Assembly: GCF_003113495.2 (NCBI RefSeq) | Contig: NZ_CP084506.1 | Span: 2,108,001-2,172,000 of the forward strand | From: Edwardsiella tarda ATCC 15947 = NBRC 105688 | GTDB taxonomy: Bacteria > Pseudomonadota > Gammaproteobacteria > Enterobacterales > Enterobacteriaceae | Direction: 5' to 3' | DNA length: 64,000 nucleotides | Notes under the pieces: model-generated | Database searches by the model: none | Seen by the model: the letters and a program-made list of their open reading frames with translations, nothing else | What the model was told of the DNA's origin: nothing | Shown: positions 31,969 through 42,491 of the stretch, one piece after another | How positions within the stretch are numbered: position 1 is the first letter of the stretch | Layout: each line of letters starts with the position of its first letter | Translations under genes and position numbers: made by a program

Positions 31969-33702
31969 GTGAATATTCAGGCACTTATTTCAGATAAAGT
32001 CACTCAGGCGCTGGTTGCAGCCGGTGCGCCGGCCGACAGCGAGGCCCTGGTTCGTCCTTCCGCCAAAGTCCAGTTCGGCGACTATCAGGCCAATGGCATC
32101 ATGGCGGCGGCGAAAAAAATGGCTATGCCTCCACGCCAACTCGCCGAGCAGGTGGTGGCCAATCTGGCCCTGGATGGGATCGCCAGCAAGGTAGAGATTG
32201 CCGGCCCGGGTTTCATCAATATCTTCCTCGACGCCGCCTGGCTGGCTGACCAGGTCGATGCCGCACTGGCGGATCCACGCCTGGGCGTCGCTCGCGTCGC
32301 GCCGCAGACCATCGTCGTGGACTACTCTGCCCCAAACGTCGCCAAAGAGATGCACGTCGGTCATCTGCGTTCCACCATCATCGGCGATGCCGCGGTACGC
32401 ACCCTGGAGTTCCTCGGTCATAACGTCATTCGTGCCAACCATGTCGGCGACTGGGGTACCCAGTTCGGCATGCTGATCGCCTATCTGGAAAGGGTGCAAA
32501 GCGAAAGTCAGGCTGGCGAGATGGCCCTGGCCGATCTGGAAGCCTTCTACCGTGAAGCCAAGAAGCACTATGATGAAGACGCCGCCTTCGCCGAACGCGC
32601 ACGCGGTTACGTGGTCAAGCTGCAGGGCGGTGACGAATACTGCCGTGAGATGTGGCGTAAGCTGGTCGACATCACCATGCGCCAGAACCAGCGCAACTAC
32701 GATCGTCTGAACGTCACCCTGACCGATGACGATGTGATGGGCGAGAGCCTGTACAACCCGATGCTGCCGGGCATCGTGGCCGATCTGAAGGCCAAAGGAC
32801 TGGCGACGGAGAGCGAAGGCGCCACCGTGGTGTTCCTCGACGAGTTCAAGAATAAAGAAGGTGAGCCGATGGGGGTCATCGTCCAGAAGAAGGACGGCGG
32901 CTACCTGTACACCACCACCGACATCGCCTGCGCCAAATATCGCTACGAGACACTCGGCGCCAATCGTATCCTCTACTATATCGACTCACGCCAGCATCAG
33001 CATCTGATGCAAGCCTGGGCCATCGTGCGCAAGGCGGGTTATGTCCCGGAATCCGTCAGTCTGGAGCACCACATGTTCGGCATGATGTTGGGCAAGGACG
33101 GTAAACCGTTCAAGACCCGCGCCGGCGGCACCATCAAGCTGGCCGATCTGCTGGATGAAGCCACCGAGCGCGCCGCCAAGCTGATCGCCGACAAGAACCC
33201 CGAGCTGAGTGGCGACGAGCTGAAAGAGCTGGTGGAAGTGGTCGGTATCGGCGCAGTCAAGTATGCGGATCTCTCCAAGAACCGCACCACCGACTATATC
33301 TTCGACTGGGACAATATGCTGGCCTTCGAGGGCAATACCGCCCCCTATATGCAGTATGCCTACACCCGCGTGGCCTCCATCTTCAAACGCGCGGGTATCG
33401 ATGAGAACAGCCTCAGCGGTGCCGTCATCCTGACAGAGGAGCGTGAGAAGGCGCTGGCGACTCGCCTGATGCAGTTTGAGGAGACCATCCTGACGGTGGC
33501 GCGCGAGGGCACCCCGCACGTCATGTGTGCCTACCTGTATGAGGTCGCCGGGTTGTTCTCCAGCTTCTACGAGGCCTGTCCGATCCTCAACGCCGACGAC
33601 GAGCACGTCCGCGCCAGCCGCCTGAAGCTGGCCGCCTTAACGGCACGCACGCTGAAAACCGGCCTGGATACCCTGGGTATCAAGACCGTCGAGCGTATGT
33701 AA
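31969..33702 (+). CDS. argS: Arginyl-tRNA synthetase ArgS
   Basis: Class I synthetase of 577 residues, starting at GTG (31969) as the E. coli gene does, with a TTAAGGTAA segment upstream. HIGH-type motif: [49 protein letters not shown] and the terminal [13 protein letters not shown] are conserved. There is no KMSKS in its usual form, which is normal for ArgS. Confidence 0.97.
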   Translation: MNIQALISDKVTQALVAAGAPADSEALVRPSAKVQFGDYQANGIMAAAKKMAMPPRQLAEQVVANLALDGIASKVEIAGPGFINIFLDAAWLADQVDAALADPRLGVARVAPQTIVVDYSAPNVAKEMHVGHLRSTIIGDAAVRTLEFLGHNVIRANHVGDWGTQFGMLIAYLERVQSESQAGEMALADLEAFYREAKKHYDEDAAFAERARGYVVKLQGGDEYCREMWRKLVDITMRQNQRNYDRLNVTLTDDDVMGESLYNPMLPGIVADLKAKGLATESEGATVVFLDEFKNKEGEPMGVIVQKKDGGYLYTTTDIACAKYRYETLGANRILYYIDSRQHQHLMQAWAIVRKAGYVPESVSLEHHMFGMMLGKDGKPFKTRAGGTIKLADLLDEATERAAKLIADKNPELSGDELKELVEVVGIGAVKYADLSKNRTTDYIFDWDNMLAFEGNTAPYMQYAYTRVASIFKRAGIDENSLSGAVILTEEREKALATRLMQFEETILTVAREGTPHVMCAYLYEVAGLFSSFYEACPILNADDEHVRASRLKLAALTARTLKTGLDTLGIKTVERM

Positions 33703-33724
33703 CCGCCTAGGCATATGCCGCATC

Positions 33725-33760
33725 GCAAGCCACCCGCTGTCTAGCCGGTGGCTTTTTTAT
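33725..33760 (+). terminator. Rho-independent terminator of argS
   Basis: AAGCCACC pairs with GGTGGCTT and is followed by a T run, about 25 bases after the argS stop. The following stretch to the murJ terminator (33761-33948) shows no gene. Confidence 0.85.
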
Positions 33761-33945
33761 TCGCCGCCCGGCGTCCGGGCATGGCGGTTTAGGCCGATCG
33801 CCGCCTCCCGATACCGCCCCCTATCGAGCCGAGCGAGCAAAGCGATCCGCCGCCGACGCCAGCGGGGCAGATCACGCCTGGCAGGGTGAGTCTGTGCCGC
33901 GCGACAGCATCGCCAAGGTCGCGCCGTGATCCGATGAACGATGCG

Positions 33946-33976
33946 GGGAAAAAAAATCCCCGGCAATGCCGGGGAG
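33946..33976 (-). terminator. Rho-independent terminator of murJ
   Basis: On the minus strand CCCCGGC pairs with GCCGGGG around ATT and is followed by eight T. It lies about 75 bases after the murJ stop. Confidence 0.85.
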
Positions 33977-34048
33977 TCGGCGCGCACCGAACCTAGCGCC
34001 GCCGTGGCGCGCGTGACGCGCTGAGGAAATGCCGAGCGCGGATAGGCG

Positions 34049-35587
34049 TTATAACACCGCGCTACGGGTAAAGTCGCGCAGGCGGAAACCCAGTAGCGCC
34101 AATACCGCAAAGTAGCTGGCGGCACCGGCGATCACCAGCCCCATCAGCCGCAACAGGCGATAAGGCATGCCGCCGACATCCCAGGCGGGCATCCACCACA
34201 TCATGCCGACCAAGACGGCCGCCATCACCAACACCGCCGCCAACAGCTTCAACAGGAAGCCCAACCAACCGGCCAACGGCGTGAACAACTTCTGACGGCG
34301 CAGCTGCCAGTAGAGCAAACCGGCATTGAGGCAGGCGGCCAAGCCGATAGAGAGCGAGAGCCCGGCGTGCTTCAGCGGACCGATGAAGATCAGGTTCATC
34401 ACTTGGGTCAGGATCAGCGTCACGATGGCGATCTTGACCGGTGTCTTGATGTCCTGGCGTGAGTAAAAACCCGGTGCCAAGATCTTGACCATGATGATCC
34501 CCAGTAATCCCACCGAATAGGCGACCAAGGCACGCTGCGTCATCGCCGCATCAAAGGCGTTGAATTTACCGTATTGGAATAGCGCCACCGTCAACGGCTT
34601 AGCGATCACGCCGAGCGCCACGGCACAGGGTAAGGCCAGCAGGAAACAGAGGCGCAGCCCCCAGTCGAGCAGGCGGTTATAGTCGTCCAGCCGCCCCGAG
34701 GAGAAGCTCTTCGCCAGCGAGGGCAGCAGGATCGTTCCCAGCGCAACCCCGAGGACACCCGAGGGCAACTCCATCAGCCGGTCGGCGTAATACATCCAGG
34801 AGACCGAGCCGGAGACCAAAAAAGAGGCGAAGATGGTATTGATGATCAGGGATATCTGGCTCACGGAGACCCCGACGATCGCCGGCCCCATCAGCTTAAG
34901 CACTCGCCAGACACCCCGATCGTGCAGATTGATGCGCGGCAAGACCAACATGCCGATCTTCTTCAAGTGCGGCAACTGATAACCCAGTTGCAAGACGCCC
35001 CCCACCAGCACCGCCCACGCCAGCGCCAACACCGGCGGATGGAAATAGGGCGCGGCGAACAGCGAGAAACCGATCATGCTGACGTTAAGCAACGTCGGGG
35101 CAAAGGCCGGTACCGAGAAGCGGTTCCAGGTATTCAGCACCGCGCCGGCCATCGAAGCCAGCGAGATCAACAGAATATAGGGAAAGGTAATGCGCAGCAG
35201 CGCACTGGTCAGCGCAAACTTATCCGGCGTATCGGCGAAGCCGGGAGCGGTGGCATAGATGACCCAGGGGGCGGCCACCATCCCCGCCACGGTCACCAGC
35301 GCCAAGATCAGGGTCAACAGGCCGCTGACATAGGCGACGAAGGTACGCGTCGCCTCCTCGCCCTGCTGGTTCTTATACTCCGCAAGAATCGGCACGAATG
35401 CCTGAGAGAAGGCGCCCTCGGCGAAGATACGCCGCAAAAGGTTAGGCAGTTTAAAGGCGACAAAGAAGGCATCGGTCGCCATCCCGGCACCAAAGATCCT
35501 TGCTACCAGCGCGTCGCGGGCGAAGCCCAACACGCGCGAAAACATGGTCATCGAGCTGACCGCAGCCAGTGATTTAAGTAGATTCAT
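34049..35587 (-). CDS. murJ: Lipid II flippase MurJ
   Basis: MOP-superfamily flippase with 14 membrane helices that moves lipid II to the periplasmic side. The 512-residue protein starts [33 protein letters not shown], with the conserved arginines of helix 1-2 (SRVLGFARD), followed by [22 protein letters not shown]. The longer frame to 35647 is rejected by comparison with E. coli. It lies next to yceH; mviM, which separates them in E. coli, is absent. Confidence 0.95.
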   Translation of the reverse strand: MNLLKSLAAVSSMTMFSRVLGFARDALVARIFGAGMATDAFFVAFKLPNLLRRIFAEGAFSQAFVPILAEYKNQQGEEATRTFVAYVSGLLTLILALVTVAGMVAAPWVIYATAPGFADTPDKFALTSALLRITFPYILLISLASMAGAVLNTWNRFSVPAFAPTLLNVSMIGFSLFAAPYFHPPVLALAWAVLVGGVLQLGYQLPHLKKIGMLVLPRINLHDRGVWRVLKLMGPAIVGVSVSQISLIINTIFASFLVSGSVSWMYYADRLMELPSGVLGVALGTILLPSLAKSFSSGRLDDYNRLLDWGLRLCFLLALPCAVALGVIAKPLTVALFQYGKFNAFDAAMTQRALVAYSVGLLGIIMVKILAPGFYSRQDIKTPVKIAIVTLILTQVMNLIFIGPLKHAGLSLSIGLAACLNAGLLYWQLRRQKLFTPLAGWLGFLLKLLAAVLVMAAVLVGMMWWMPAWDVGGMPYRLLRLMGLVIAGAASYFAVLALLGFRLRDFTRSAVL

Positions 35588-35771
35588 CGGTTCATCGTCA
35601 GGGTTGCGGCCCCGCCGTCCATCGCTGGCGGGGTGGAAATAGGCCAACTAGTCTACTTATCCCCGAACGAATAGCCAGTGCAGGATGTAACAAAAGGCTC
35701 GGATTTCAGACGCTAGGCGCGATATTGCGCAGAGGGAAGAGGACTGGGGCCACGACGGGGCCCCGCGCCGT

Positions 35772-36428
35772 TTATTCGTCGGACAACAGGCTCGCCAAAC
35801 GCCGTTTCAAGTCGGCGACCTCCGACTCCAGCGCCGTGACTCGTGCGCTCAATTCATCCGTCTCCACCGCCGCACTCGCTGTATCTACCGCGGCGCTCTC
35901 CGCCCCGATCGCCGCTTCGCCGCAGAAGAGATGCGCGTAGCGACTCTCTCGCCGTCCCGGCTCACGCGCCAGACGCACGACGAAGGGGCCATCTTCACGC
36001 TCCGCCAGGCGGTTCAGCGCCTGCTCCGCCTCATTGACATCGGCGAAGGCATACAGCCGGTTGCTACGGGTACGCAGCTCTCCCGGTGTCTGTGGACCAC
36101 GCAGTAACAGGCAGCAGATCAGCGCGACCTCCGCCGGGCTGAAGCGCAGATCGCCAAACTCGGAGTTGCAGAAGCGGTGTTCATACTTCACCACGCGACT
36201 GCCCGGGGCGTTGATGCTACGGATCTGATGCTTACGTACCAACAGATCCAGGGCGTTCTGCACCTCGCTTTCGCTCAGATCCAATACCGGCTCTCGATTG
36301 GTCTTCTGGTTGCAGGCGGTGGTCAGGGCATTAAGCGATAACGGATACTGTTCCGGCGTCGTGACCTGCTTCTCAAGGAAGCAGCCGATGACGCGTGCCT
36401 CGATCGGGGAAAGAATATGTTTAATCAT
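35772..36428 (-). CDS. yceH: UPF0502 family protein YceH
   Basis: 218-residue cytoplasmic protein with two winged-helix-like domains; function unknown. [28 protein letters not shown] is the family opening, [15 protein letters not shown] follows, and [14 protein letters not shown] lies mid-protein. The carboxyl end (about 190-215, [20 protein letters not shown]) forms a short coiled coil. It is 40 bases downstream of rimJ on the same strand. Confidence 0.92.
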   Translation of the reverse strand: MIKHILSPIEARVIGCFLEKQVTTPEQYPLSLNALTTACNQKTNREPVLDLSESEVQNALDLLVRKHQIRSINAPGSRVVKYEHRFCNSEFGDLRFSPAEVALICCLLLRGPQTPGELRTRSNRLYAFADVNEAEQALNRLAEREDGPFVVRLAREPGRRESRYAHLFCGEAAIGAESAAVDTASAAVETDELSARVTALESEVADLKRRLASLLSDE

Positions 36429-36467
36429 CTGCGGTTATCTCCTGGTAAACCCGGCCATGGGGCCGCA

Positions 36468-37052
36468 TCAGCGCCCCGGCGTCCAATCGGGGGTAGTCAA
36501 GGCGGTCAGCACGTGATCCTGCCACTTCCCATTGATTAATAAATAGTTTTTAGCATAGCCCTCTTTTTCAAAGCCGAGGCGCTGCAGTAGCGCGCCGCTG
36601 CGCTGATTATGGGGCATGTAGTTGGCCATAATGCGATGCATGCGTTGCTGGCGTTGCATATAACGGATCGCCGACTGCAACCCCTCATACATCATCCCCT
36701 GCCCCTGCCACTTGGCCGCGACAGAGTAACCGAGGAAACAGGCATGAAAGGCGCCGCGCAGCACGTTGCTGAAGTTGGCGACCCCACGCACCTCCTGCTC
36801 ATCTTGCCCCAGCAAAATAAAATAGAAGGCGCTGCCCTGCTTCTGGAGTTCACGGATCATCGACAAGCGCGCCTGCCAACCAGAAGGATAACAGTGGCTT
36901 TCATCGCGTATCGGCTCCCAGGGACGCAAGAAGTCTCGATTTTCCGCGTAGTAATCCGCCAATCGGTGGGCATCGCGCTCGCTTACCAAACGAACGACTA
37001 ACCGATCCGTGGTCAGGTGGACCTTAGGGCCCGTGTTGCCATAGCCAAACAT
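36468..37052 (-). CDS. rimJ: Ribosomal protein uS5 N-terminal alanine acetyltransferase RimJ
   Basis: GNAT acetyltransferase of 194 residues that acetylates the amino terminus of ribosomal protein S5. [23 protein letters not shown] is the amino end; the acetyl-CoA loop is in [19 protein letters not shown] and [23 protein letters not shown] is the carboxyl signature. The start at 37052 has GGAGG upstream and gives the E. coli length; the extension to 37181 is rejected. It is divergent from mdtH; the 326-bp gap between them shows no gene. Confidence 0.95.
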   Translation of the reverse strand: MFGYGNTGPKVHLTTDRLVVRLVSERDAHRLADYYAENRDFLRPWEPIRDESHCYPSGWQARLSMIRELQKQGSAFYFILLGQDEQEVRGVANFSNVLRGAFHACFLGYSVAAKWQGQGMMYEGLQSAIRYMQRQQRMHRIMANYMPHNQRSGALLQRLGFEKEGYAKNYLLINGKWQDHVLTALTTPDWTPGR

Positions 37053-37378
37053 GCATCCCTCCGTATGCGTTGCCCTCATCGAATAGCGCCGCACCGCGCG
37101 TGGCCCGCGAACGCTGTTACTGATTACTATAACCTCTCCCTCTTCCGGCGGTAAGTCATTGACTGATGTTATAATGTCCAAACGCGCCGCCCCGTCAGCA
37201 ATTTCTCTCGGTTCTGCTGGCTAGTTAACGCTATATGCCAAAATTTTCTGAATCCACAATACAATTTACTGTTTATTCAGCCATTCTATGACTTCCTCTG
37301 TCATTAGTGCCCAGAACGGGCGAAAATAGTACCGCTCGGTATCAATTTCTTACTTGCGCTTACGCTTAATGGTGGAAC

Positions 37379-38587
37379 ATGTCGCTGGTATTACAGGCCA
37401 GGCGATCGGGAAAGTACTTTCTGCTGATCGATAACCTACTGGTCGTGCTCGGTTTCTTTGTCGTATTCCCGTTAATCTCTATCCGCTTTGTCGACCAATT
37501 AGGTTGGGCGGCACTGATGGTCGGTATCGCCCTCGGCCTCCGTCAGCTGCTACAACAGGGGCTCGGCATTTTCGGCGGTGCCATCGCCGATCGCGTCGGT
37601 GCTAAGCCGATGATCGTCATCGGCATGTTGCTACGCGCCGCCGGCTTCGCCACGATGGCGGTCGCCAGTGAGCCGTGGATCCTATGGGCCTCCTGCGCCC
37701 TCTCCGCCCTCGGCGGTACGTTGTTCGATCCCCCGCGAACGGCCTTGGTGATCAAGCTGACTCGTCCCCATGAGCGTGGGCGCTTCTACTCGTTGCTGAT
37801 GATGCAAGATAGCGCCGGCGCGGTGGTCGGCGCGCTGATCGGTAGCTGGCTATTGGCCTATGACTTCCACTATGTCTGCTGGACCGGCGCATTGATCTTC
37901 GTGCTGGCCGCCGCCTGGAACGCGTGGCTGCTCCCCGCCTATCGCCTATCGACGGTCCGTGCGCCGGTCGGCGAAGGGATGCTACGCGTGATCCGCGATC
38001 GCCGCTTCCTCACCTATGTGCTCACCCTGACCGGCTACTACGTGTTAGCGGTGCAAGTGATGTTGATGCTGCCGATCGTCGTCAACGATATCGCCGGTGG
38101 ACCAAGCGCCGTTAAATGGATGTACGCCATCGAGGCGGCGCTATCGCTGACGCTGCTCTATCCCATCGCCCGCTGGAGCGAGAAGCGCTTCCGGTTGGAG
38201 CAGCGCCTGATGTTTGGTCTGTTACTGATGACCCTAAGCCTGTTCCCGGTAGGTCTCAGCGGCTCACTCCCGTCGCTGTTCGCCCTGATCTGCTGCTTCT
38301 ATCTCGGTTCGATCATCGCCGAGCCGGCGCGGGAAACCCTGAGCGCCTCGCTGGCCGACGCGCGGGCGCGGGGCAGCTACATGGGGTTCAGTCGTCTGGG
38401 TCTGGCGCTGGGGGGCGCCCTGGGTTATACCGGTGGCGGTTGGATGTATGACCTCGGGCGCTCCTTCGCCATGCCCGAACTGCCGTGGGCCTTGCTCGGT
38501 CTGATCGGCCTATTGACCTTAGCGATACTGTATTGGCAGTTTAGCCTACGTGCGCCCTGTGCGGTCCGTCAGCCGCGCTCCAGCTGA
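37379..38587 (+). CDS. mdtH: Multidrug resistance MFS transporter MdtH
   Basis: Twelve-helix major facilitator of 402 residues. Opening [34 protein letters not shown] and the motif A region [17 protein letters not shown] match E. coli Mdt[21 protein letters not shown] and [20 protein letters not shown] also agree. In E. coli overexpression gives quinolone tolerance. grxB, next to mdtH in E. coli, is absent here. Confidence 0.94.
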   Translation: MSLVLQARRSGKYFLLIDNLLVVLGFFVVFPLISIRFVDQLGWAALMVGIALGLRQLLQQGLGIFGGAIADRVGAKPMIVIGMLLRAAGFATMAVASEPWILWASCALSALGGTLFDPPRTALVIKLTRPHERGRFYSLLMMQDSAGAVVGALIGSWLLAYDFHYVCWTGALIFVLAAAWNAWLLPAYRLSTVRAPVGEGMLRVIRDRRFLTYVLTLTGYYVLAVQVMLMLPIVVNDIAGGPSAVKWMYAIEAALSLTLLYPIARWSEKRFRLEQRLMFGLLLMTLSLFPVGLSGSLPSLFALICCFYLGSIIAEPARETLSASLADARARGSYMGFSRLGLALGGALGYTGGGWMYDLGRSFAMPELPWALLGLIGLLTLAILYWQFSLRAPCAVRQPRSS

Positions 38588-38758
38588 CCCCGGCGGCGGG
38601 GATTCGGCCTTATCCGATCCCCGTCGTGCGCCATAAGGTGTATGCTGTCATGGAGTTAGCGCATGATACGCCTCTCCAGGCACGGGTGTTTCCCCCGCGC
38701 GCGCTGTGTCACAATGCATTTTTTCCTGCGGGTTGTTCCCGCCGCCGAGGCTTGATTA

Positions 38759-39322
38759 ATGAAAAAACTATGGTTCACCGCCGCCCTGTTGGCGGCCGGT
38801 CTCTTGTTGAGCGCCTGTAATAAGCTGACCAGTTACAGCATCAGCGAGCAGCAGATTAACAGCTACCTGGAGAAACACAGCCAGTTTGAAAAACAGATCG
38901 GGGTTCCCGGCTTGGTGGATGCCCGTATCACCCTCAGCCAGCTCAGCAGCCAAATCGGGCGTAGCGAGCCGAACACCATCACCCTGAGTGGCCATGCCAA
39001 CGTCGCCATCAGCTCGATCCTCGGCCCCCAGCAGAGCGAGTTGACGCTAACCTTGCGCGCCAAACCGGTCTATCAGCGTGAACAGGGGGCTATCTACCTA
39101 CGCGATCTGACGCTGGTGGATTACCAGGTGCAACCGCAGAAGATGGAGACCATCATGAAGGCGCTGGCCCCCTATCTAAACCAGTCGCTGCGGACCTACT
39201 TCGACCAGGAGCCGGCCTACGTGCTCAACCCGGAGAAGAGCAATGCCGAGGCCATCGCGCGTAAACTGGCCAAGGGACTCGAAGTCAAACCCGGCGAGCT
39301 GGTGATCCCGTTGACGGAGTGA
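38759..39322 (+). CDS. yceB: DUF1439 lipoprotein YceB
   Basis: 187-residue precursor with a lipoprotein signal MKKLWFTAALLAAGLLLSAC; the lipobox LSAC puts the acylated cysteine at residue 20. The mature part begins NKLTSYSISEQQINSYLEKH and includes VDYQVQPQKMETIMKALAPYLNQSL, as in E. coli YceB (a lipid-binding TULIP-like fold). Function is not known. Confidence 0.92.
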   Translation: MKKLWFTAALLAAGLLLSACNKLTSYSISEQQINSYLEKHSQFEKQIGVPGLVDARITLSQLSSQIGRSEPNTITLSGHANVAISSILGPQQSELTLTLRAKPVYQREQGAIYLRDLTLVDYQVQPQKMETIMKALAPYLNQSLRTYFDQEPAYVLNPEKSNAEAIARKLAKGLEVKPGELVIPLTE

Positions 39323-39400
39323 TCGTCACGCTGCATCGCCAGGCTATCATGACAACGGCGCCCTTGGGCGCCGTTGTCGTCGGTAAGATCGGTACGGTGT

Positions 39401-39976
39401 TTAGGCGTCGCCCGCCTCGTCAGCGACGTCCTCATCCTCCGCCAGATCGTCACGCAGCGCCTGCAACGCCTCACGCGCCAGTTCCGCCAGCGTACGATAG
39501 AATGGCGTGCGCGCATGCGCTTCAACCTTGCCTAAAAACGCCCCGGCCCAGGGCATCAGATAGCTATCGAACAGGCTGGCCTGCGCCAGCAGTTCATCGC
39601 TCTGCGCCTGATCTTCCAACCAGGAAGCCGCCAGCAGCAACTGGGCGAAACTGTCCGCTGCGCCGCTTCCCAACGGCATGCCGCGCTGTAGCAGGAAATC
39701 ACGTACCTGCTGCTCACAGGCCCCTTCCACATAGGCGCTGCGCTGAGTCGCTACCGCCCCATCCGCACCGAACAGCGCCTGATAATCCTGAGCCAATGCC
39801 TGACGATCGGTGGCCGCCGCCTGGAGACGCGTCAACAATGCCTCCTGCTCCAACGGCCAGTGCTGCGCCAGACGATTCTGCTGCAACAGGGTAAACAGCG
39901 GATCCAACAGGGGATCCTGTGGCTGGCGGGCGAACAGCGAACCCAGCAGACGACATACCATGGAAAACTCGTTCAT
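39401..39976 (-). CDS. ycdY: TorD/DmsD-family chaperone YcdY
   Basis: 191-residue all-helical protein of the redox enzyme maturation (TorD) family. MNEFSMVCRLLGSLFARQPQDPLLDPLFTLL, YRSAYVEGACE (here QRSAYVEGACE) and LLLAASWLEDQAQSDE match E. coli YcdY, which activates the zinc phosphatase YcdX. It is immediately downstream of ycdX on the same strand (about 50 bases), consistent with joint expression. Confidence 0.92.
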   Translation of the reverse strand: MNEFSMVCRLLGSLFARQPQDPLLDPLFTLLQQNRLAQHWPLEQEALLTRLQAAATDRQALAQDYQALFGADGAVATQRSAYVEGACEQQVRDFLLQRGMPLGSGAADSFAQLLLAASWLEDQAQSDELLAQASLFDSYLMPWAGAFLGKVEAHARTPFYRTLAELAREALQALRDDLAEDEDVADEAGDA

Positions 39977-40028
39977 ATCCGTTCCTGCAATCGATCGTTC
40001 AAAGTGACAATGTCACAAATTTAGAGAG

Positions 40029-40766
40029 TTACCACGCGGCAAACTCGGGGATAGCGCGATGGCCTCGGCGCTGTAAAAAGTCGAGCACACGCCGCGCGGA
40101 AGCATTCAATACCCGCTCCGGCGGGAAGTTTACCTCATTCAGGATCGAGATACAGTGGCTAAAGTTCCCCATATCGAAGGCGATATGGGCATCGGAGCCC
40201 AGTGACAGCCAACCACCGGCATCGCGCACCGCCGCCGCAATGGCGCGGCAGTTGTCGGCGCTCCCGACACGCGAATGGATAAAAGAGGAGTTATTCAACT
40301 CCAGCGCCACCTCATAGCGTGCCGCCGCCTGAGCGACGGCGGGAATGTCTATCGGATATTTATGATTGCCGGGATGAGAGATGATATCCACCTCGCCGCG
40401 CGCCATCAGCGCCAATAACGCGCTGGTATGGTAGTCCCGATCCTGCGGGGCGAGTACCGGCTCATGAAAACCGGCGATCACCAGATCCATCTCCGTCCAC
40501 ATGCGTCCCGGACAGTCGATCTCACCACGTTCATTTTTGATGTTGGCTTCGATCCCTCGCAGAATGCCAACACCATCGACACAGCGTGGCCAAACGCGCA
40601 TGTTCATAAAATGCCAGAGATGGGGGGCATCGGCCATCTCCGGGCCATGATCGGTGATGGCGAAGAGCCGTAGCCCACGTGCCGCCGCCTGGGCGATATA
40701 GTCGTGCAGCGTGCTATAGGCATGGGTGCTGGCGACGGTATGCATGTGTAAATCGACGGGATACAT
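40029..40766 (-). CDS. ycdX: PHP-domain zinc phosphatase YcdX
   Basis: Metal-dependent phosphatase of the PHP family, 245 residues. Metal ligands are visible in [17 protein letters not shown] (HxH near residue 6), [31 protein letters not shown] and LGSDAHIAF. An ATG at 40769 is one codon further up; 40766 is preferred from the AGGAGAG spacing and E. coli [10 protein letters not shown]. In E. coli it acts in swarming. Its chaperone gene ycdY follows. Confidence 0.93.
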   Translation of the reverse strand: MYPVDLHMHTVASTHAYSTLHDYIAQAAARGLRLFAITDHGPEMADAPHLWHFMNMRVWPRCVDGVGILRGIEANIKNERGEIDCPGRMWTEMDLVIAGFHEPVLAPQDRDYHTSALLALMARGEVDIISHPGNHKYPIDIPAVAQAAARYEVALELNNSSFIHSRVGSADNCRAIAAAVRDAGGWLSLGSDAHIAFDMGNFSHCISILNEVNFPPERVLNASARRVLDFLQRRGHRAIPEFAAW

Positions 40767-41054
40767 CATCTCTCCTTGCTGGGTGTCCGCGCGCCGCTCG
40801 CGCGCGCTGGCAAAATCACCTGTCTACGGTAACAAAAAATGCGCCATGATTCATACCCTGCCCCTCACTCCCCCGCGCCTCGTGCCTCTTTTCGCCTATT
40901 AGTACAACGATTAAACCCATTGTTTGCCACATTGTTTATATTATCGCTTTGTTTTATGATGCCACTATCTATAGCGTATTCACTGCTAACGGTAGCGTAA
41001 CCGTGTAGCGACGTTCTATTTCAGGCCCACTGGTTTTAATTGGGAGTTGCCGCT

Positions 41055-42491
41055 ATGATTCTCGAAAGAACGTTGCGTAGAGCCGTTGCGGGCCTTTTCG
41101 TTATCTTATTTATCAGCACCGCCGCCTTAGTCGTTTATAGCAGTGCGCGCGAATGGCAAAATATGCGCCTGGTGACCTCGGCGATCGTGAATGGCATTTC
41201 AAAAAGTCAACTAGATAATGATAATCGGAATATTCAGCGACGCAGTAAAATTATCGAGTACGTCACAAAAAGAGCCGACCAAGATATGGATCTGTTTAGC
41301 GTTGCGCGCGATCTACATTGGGGCAGTAGCGTCTATTGGCTGGATGGCACACACCTGCGCCTCTTGGATCAGGACGCGCAAGATCGACTCTCTCACGACA
41401 AGAAGCTGGCGCTCATCGCCCAGTTACGCGTCCATCCTCAGCCTTATTGGTACGGCCACCTCGATCGCGGCGAGACCGTACTCCCCTATCTGAAATATAC
41501 CACCCAGGCGGGAAAGGTATTACTCTTTCTACTGGATATTAATGGTCTGGAAAAGGTACTGGATGAACACAGTGCTACCACCCCCATTTATCTCTATGTC
41601 TTCGACCAAGAGAATAGATTGATCGCCCGTTCAGCCAATGCGCCGACACAACTGCCCGATAGCATCCGTGGTGACAATCTCCATACCAGCCGCCCGTTTG
41701 AAATAAAGGTTAGCCAACAAAATGCGTTGTTAAATGGTAAACAGGCGACCCTGGTAGGCTATATTCCCGCCGCCTATCTGTTAAAACTGATCGGTTTTAA
41801 CCTGCTCTATTTTATTTTGTCATTTAGCTGTGCAATATTTTTCTTGCGTTATTTCTACAAAAAGATCAAGCGTGAGATCGAGCAGGAACGAGAAACCTTT
41901 TTAGCCGGCAAAACGCCGTCGCATACGCACGGCCTCTTCTTTAACGACGCGGTGAAGCGGCGCGTCGAGCTGGATAACCACGCACTGTTACGCGATCCCT
42001 TAACCAAGCTGTACAACCGGCGTAAGTATGATTACGACATCGCGCAGCGTCTGTACCAAAAGCACCCCTTTTACCTGCTGTTACTCGAACTGGATACCGC
42101 CTCTAGCGACGACTCACTCGCCACACACGAAGCGGAAGAGTTGCGCCTGACGCAAGTCGCCGCCCTCTTCGCTCAGTATCAAGAGGGATGGCGCTTCTAC
42201 CGACTCGGTGGGGAGGTCTTCGCCGCCCTGCTCGATAAACGACACGTGACGGATCGTCGTGCCCTAGCCCAATGCTGTGACACGCTCCTGGCCGAGGCGG
42301 CGCGTAGGCACGCCTGCCTCAGCATCGGAGCCAGCGACAGCGCTGAGGCCAGCGAGCGCCTGGTGCTACAAACCCTGGCGGACAATCGGCTGTATATCAG
42401 CAAGCATCACGGGAAAAACTGCGCGACCTTACCGCCGGAGCGCCCGCCGGTCCCCACACCGAGCGGAGCCAATGCGTGGCCGGATCAATAG
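41055..42491 (+). CDS. Membrane-bound sensor protein with degenerate GGDEF domain
   Basis: 478-residue protein. A membrane helix at about 12-28 and a second near 250-270 (LIGFNLLYFILSFSCAIFF) enclose a periplasmic sensor region of about 220 residues. The cytoplasmic part begins with RDPLTKLYNRRKYDYDI, a clear GGDEF-domain opening, but the signature reads GGEVF instead of GG(D/E)EF, and the segments around LLLLELDTASSDDS are also degenerate. It is therefore probably a non-cyclising GGDEF protein that may bind c-di-GMP or nothing. E. coli carries the cyclase gene dgcT near ghrA-ycdX, so the position may be shared. The first half is richer in A/T than the second. GGGAG supports the start at 41055. 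Confidence 0.8.
   Translation: MILERTLRRAVAGLFVILFISTAALVVYSSAREWQNMRLVTSAIVNGISKSQLDNDNRNIQRRSKIIEYVTKRADQDMDLFSVARDLHWGSSVYWLDGTHLRLLDQDAQDRLSHDKKLALIAQLRVHPQPYWYGHLDRGETVLPYLKYTTQAGKVLLFLLDINGLEKVLDEHSATTPIYLYVFDQENRLIARSANAPTQLPDSIRGDNLHTSRPFEIKVSQQNALLNGKQATLVGYIPAAYLLKLIGFNLLYFILSFSCAIFFLRYFYKKIKREIEQERETFLAGKTPSHTHGLFFNDAVKRRVELDNHALLRDPLTKLYNRRKYDYDIAQRLYQKHPFYLLLLELDTASSDDSLATHEAEELRLTQVAALFAQYQEGWRFYRLGGEVFAALLDKRHVTDRRALAQCCDTLLAEAARRHACLSIGASDSAEASERLVLQTLADNRLYISKHHGKNCATLPPERPPVPTPSGANAWPDQ

Noticed and set aside
33761..33945. Possible gene between argS and murJ
   Set aside because: The frames there are short and arginine-rich with no start signal; the stretch lies between two convergent terminators.
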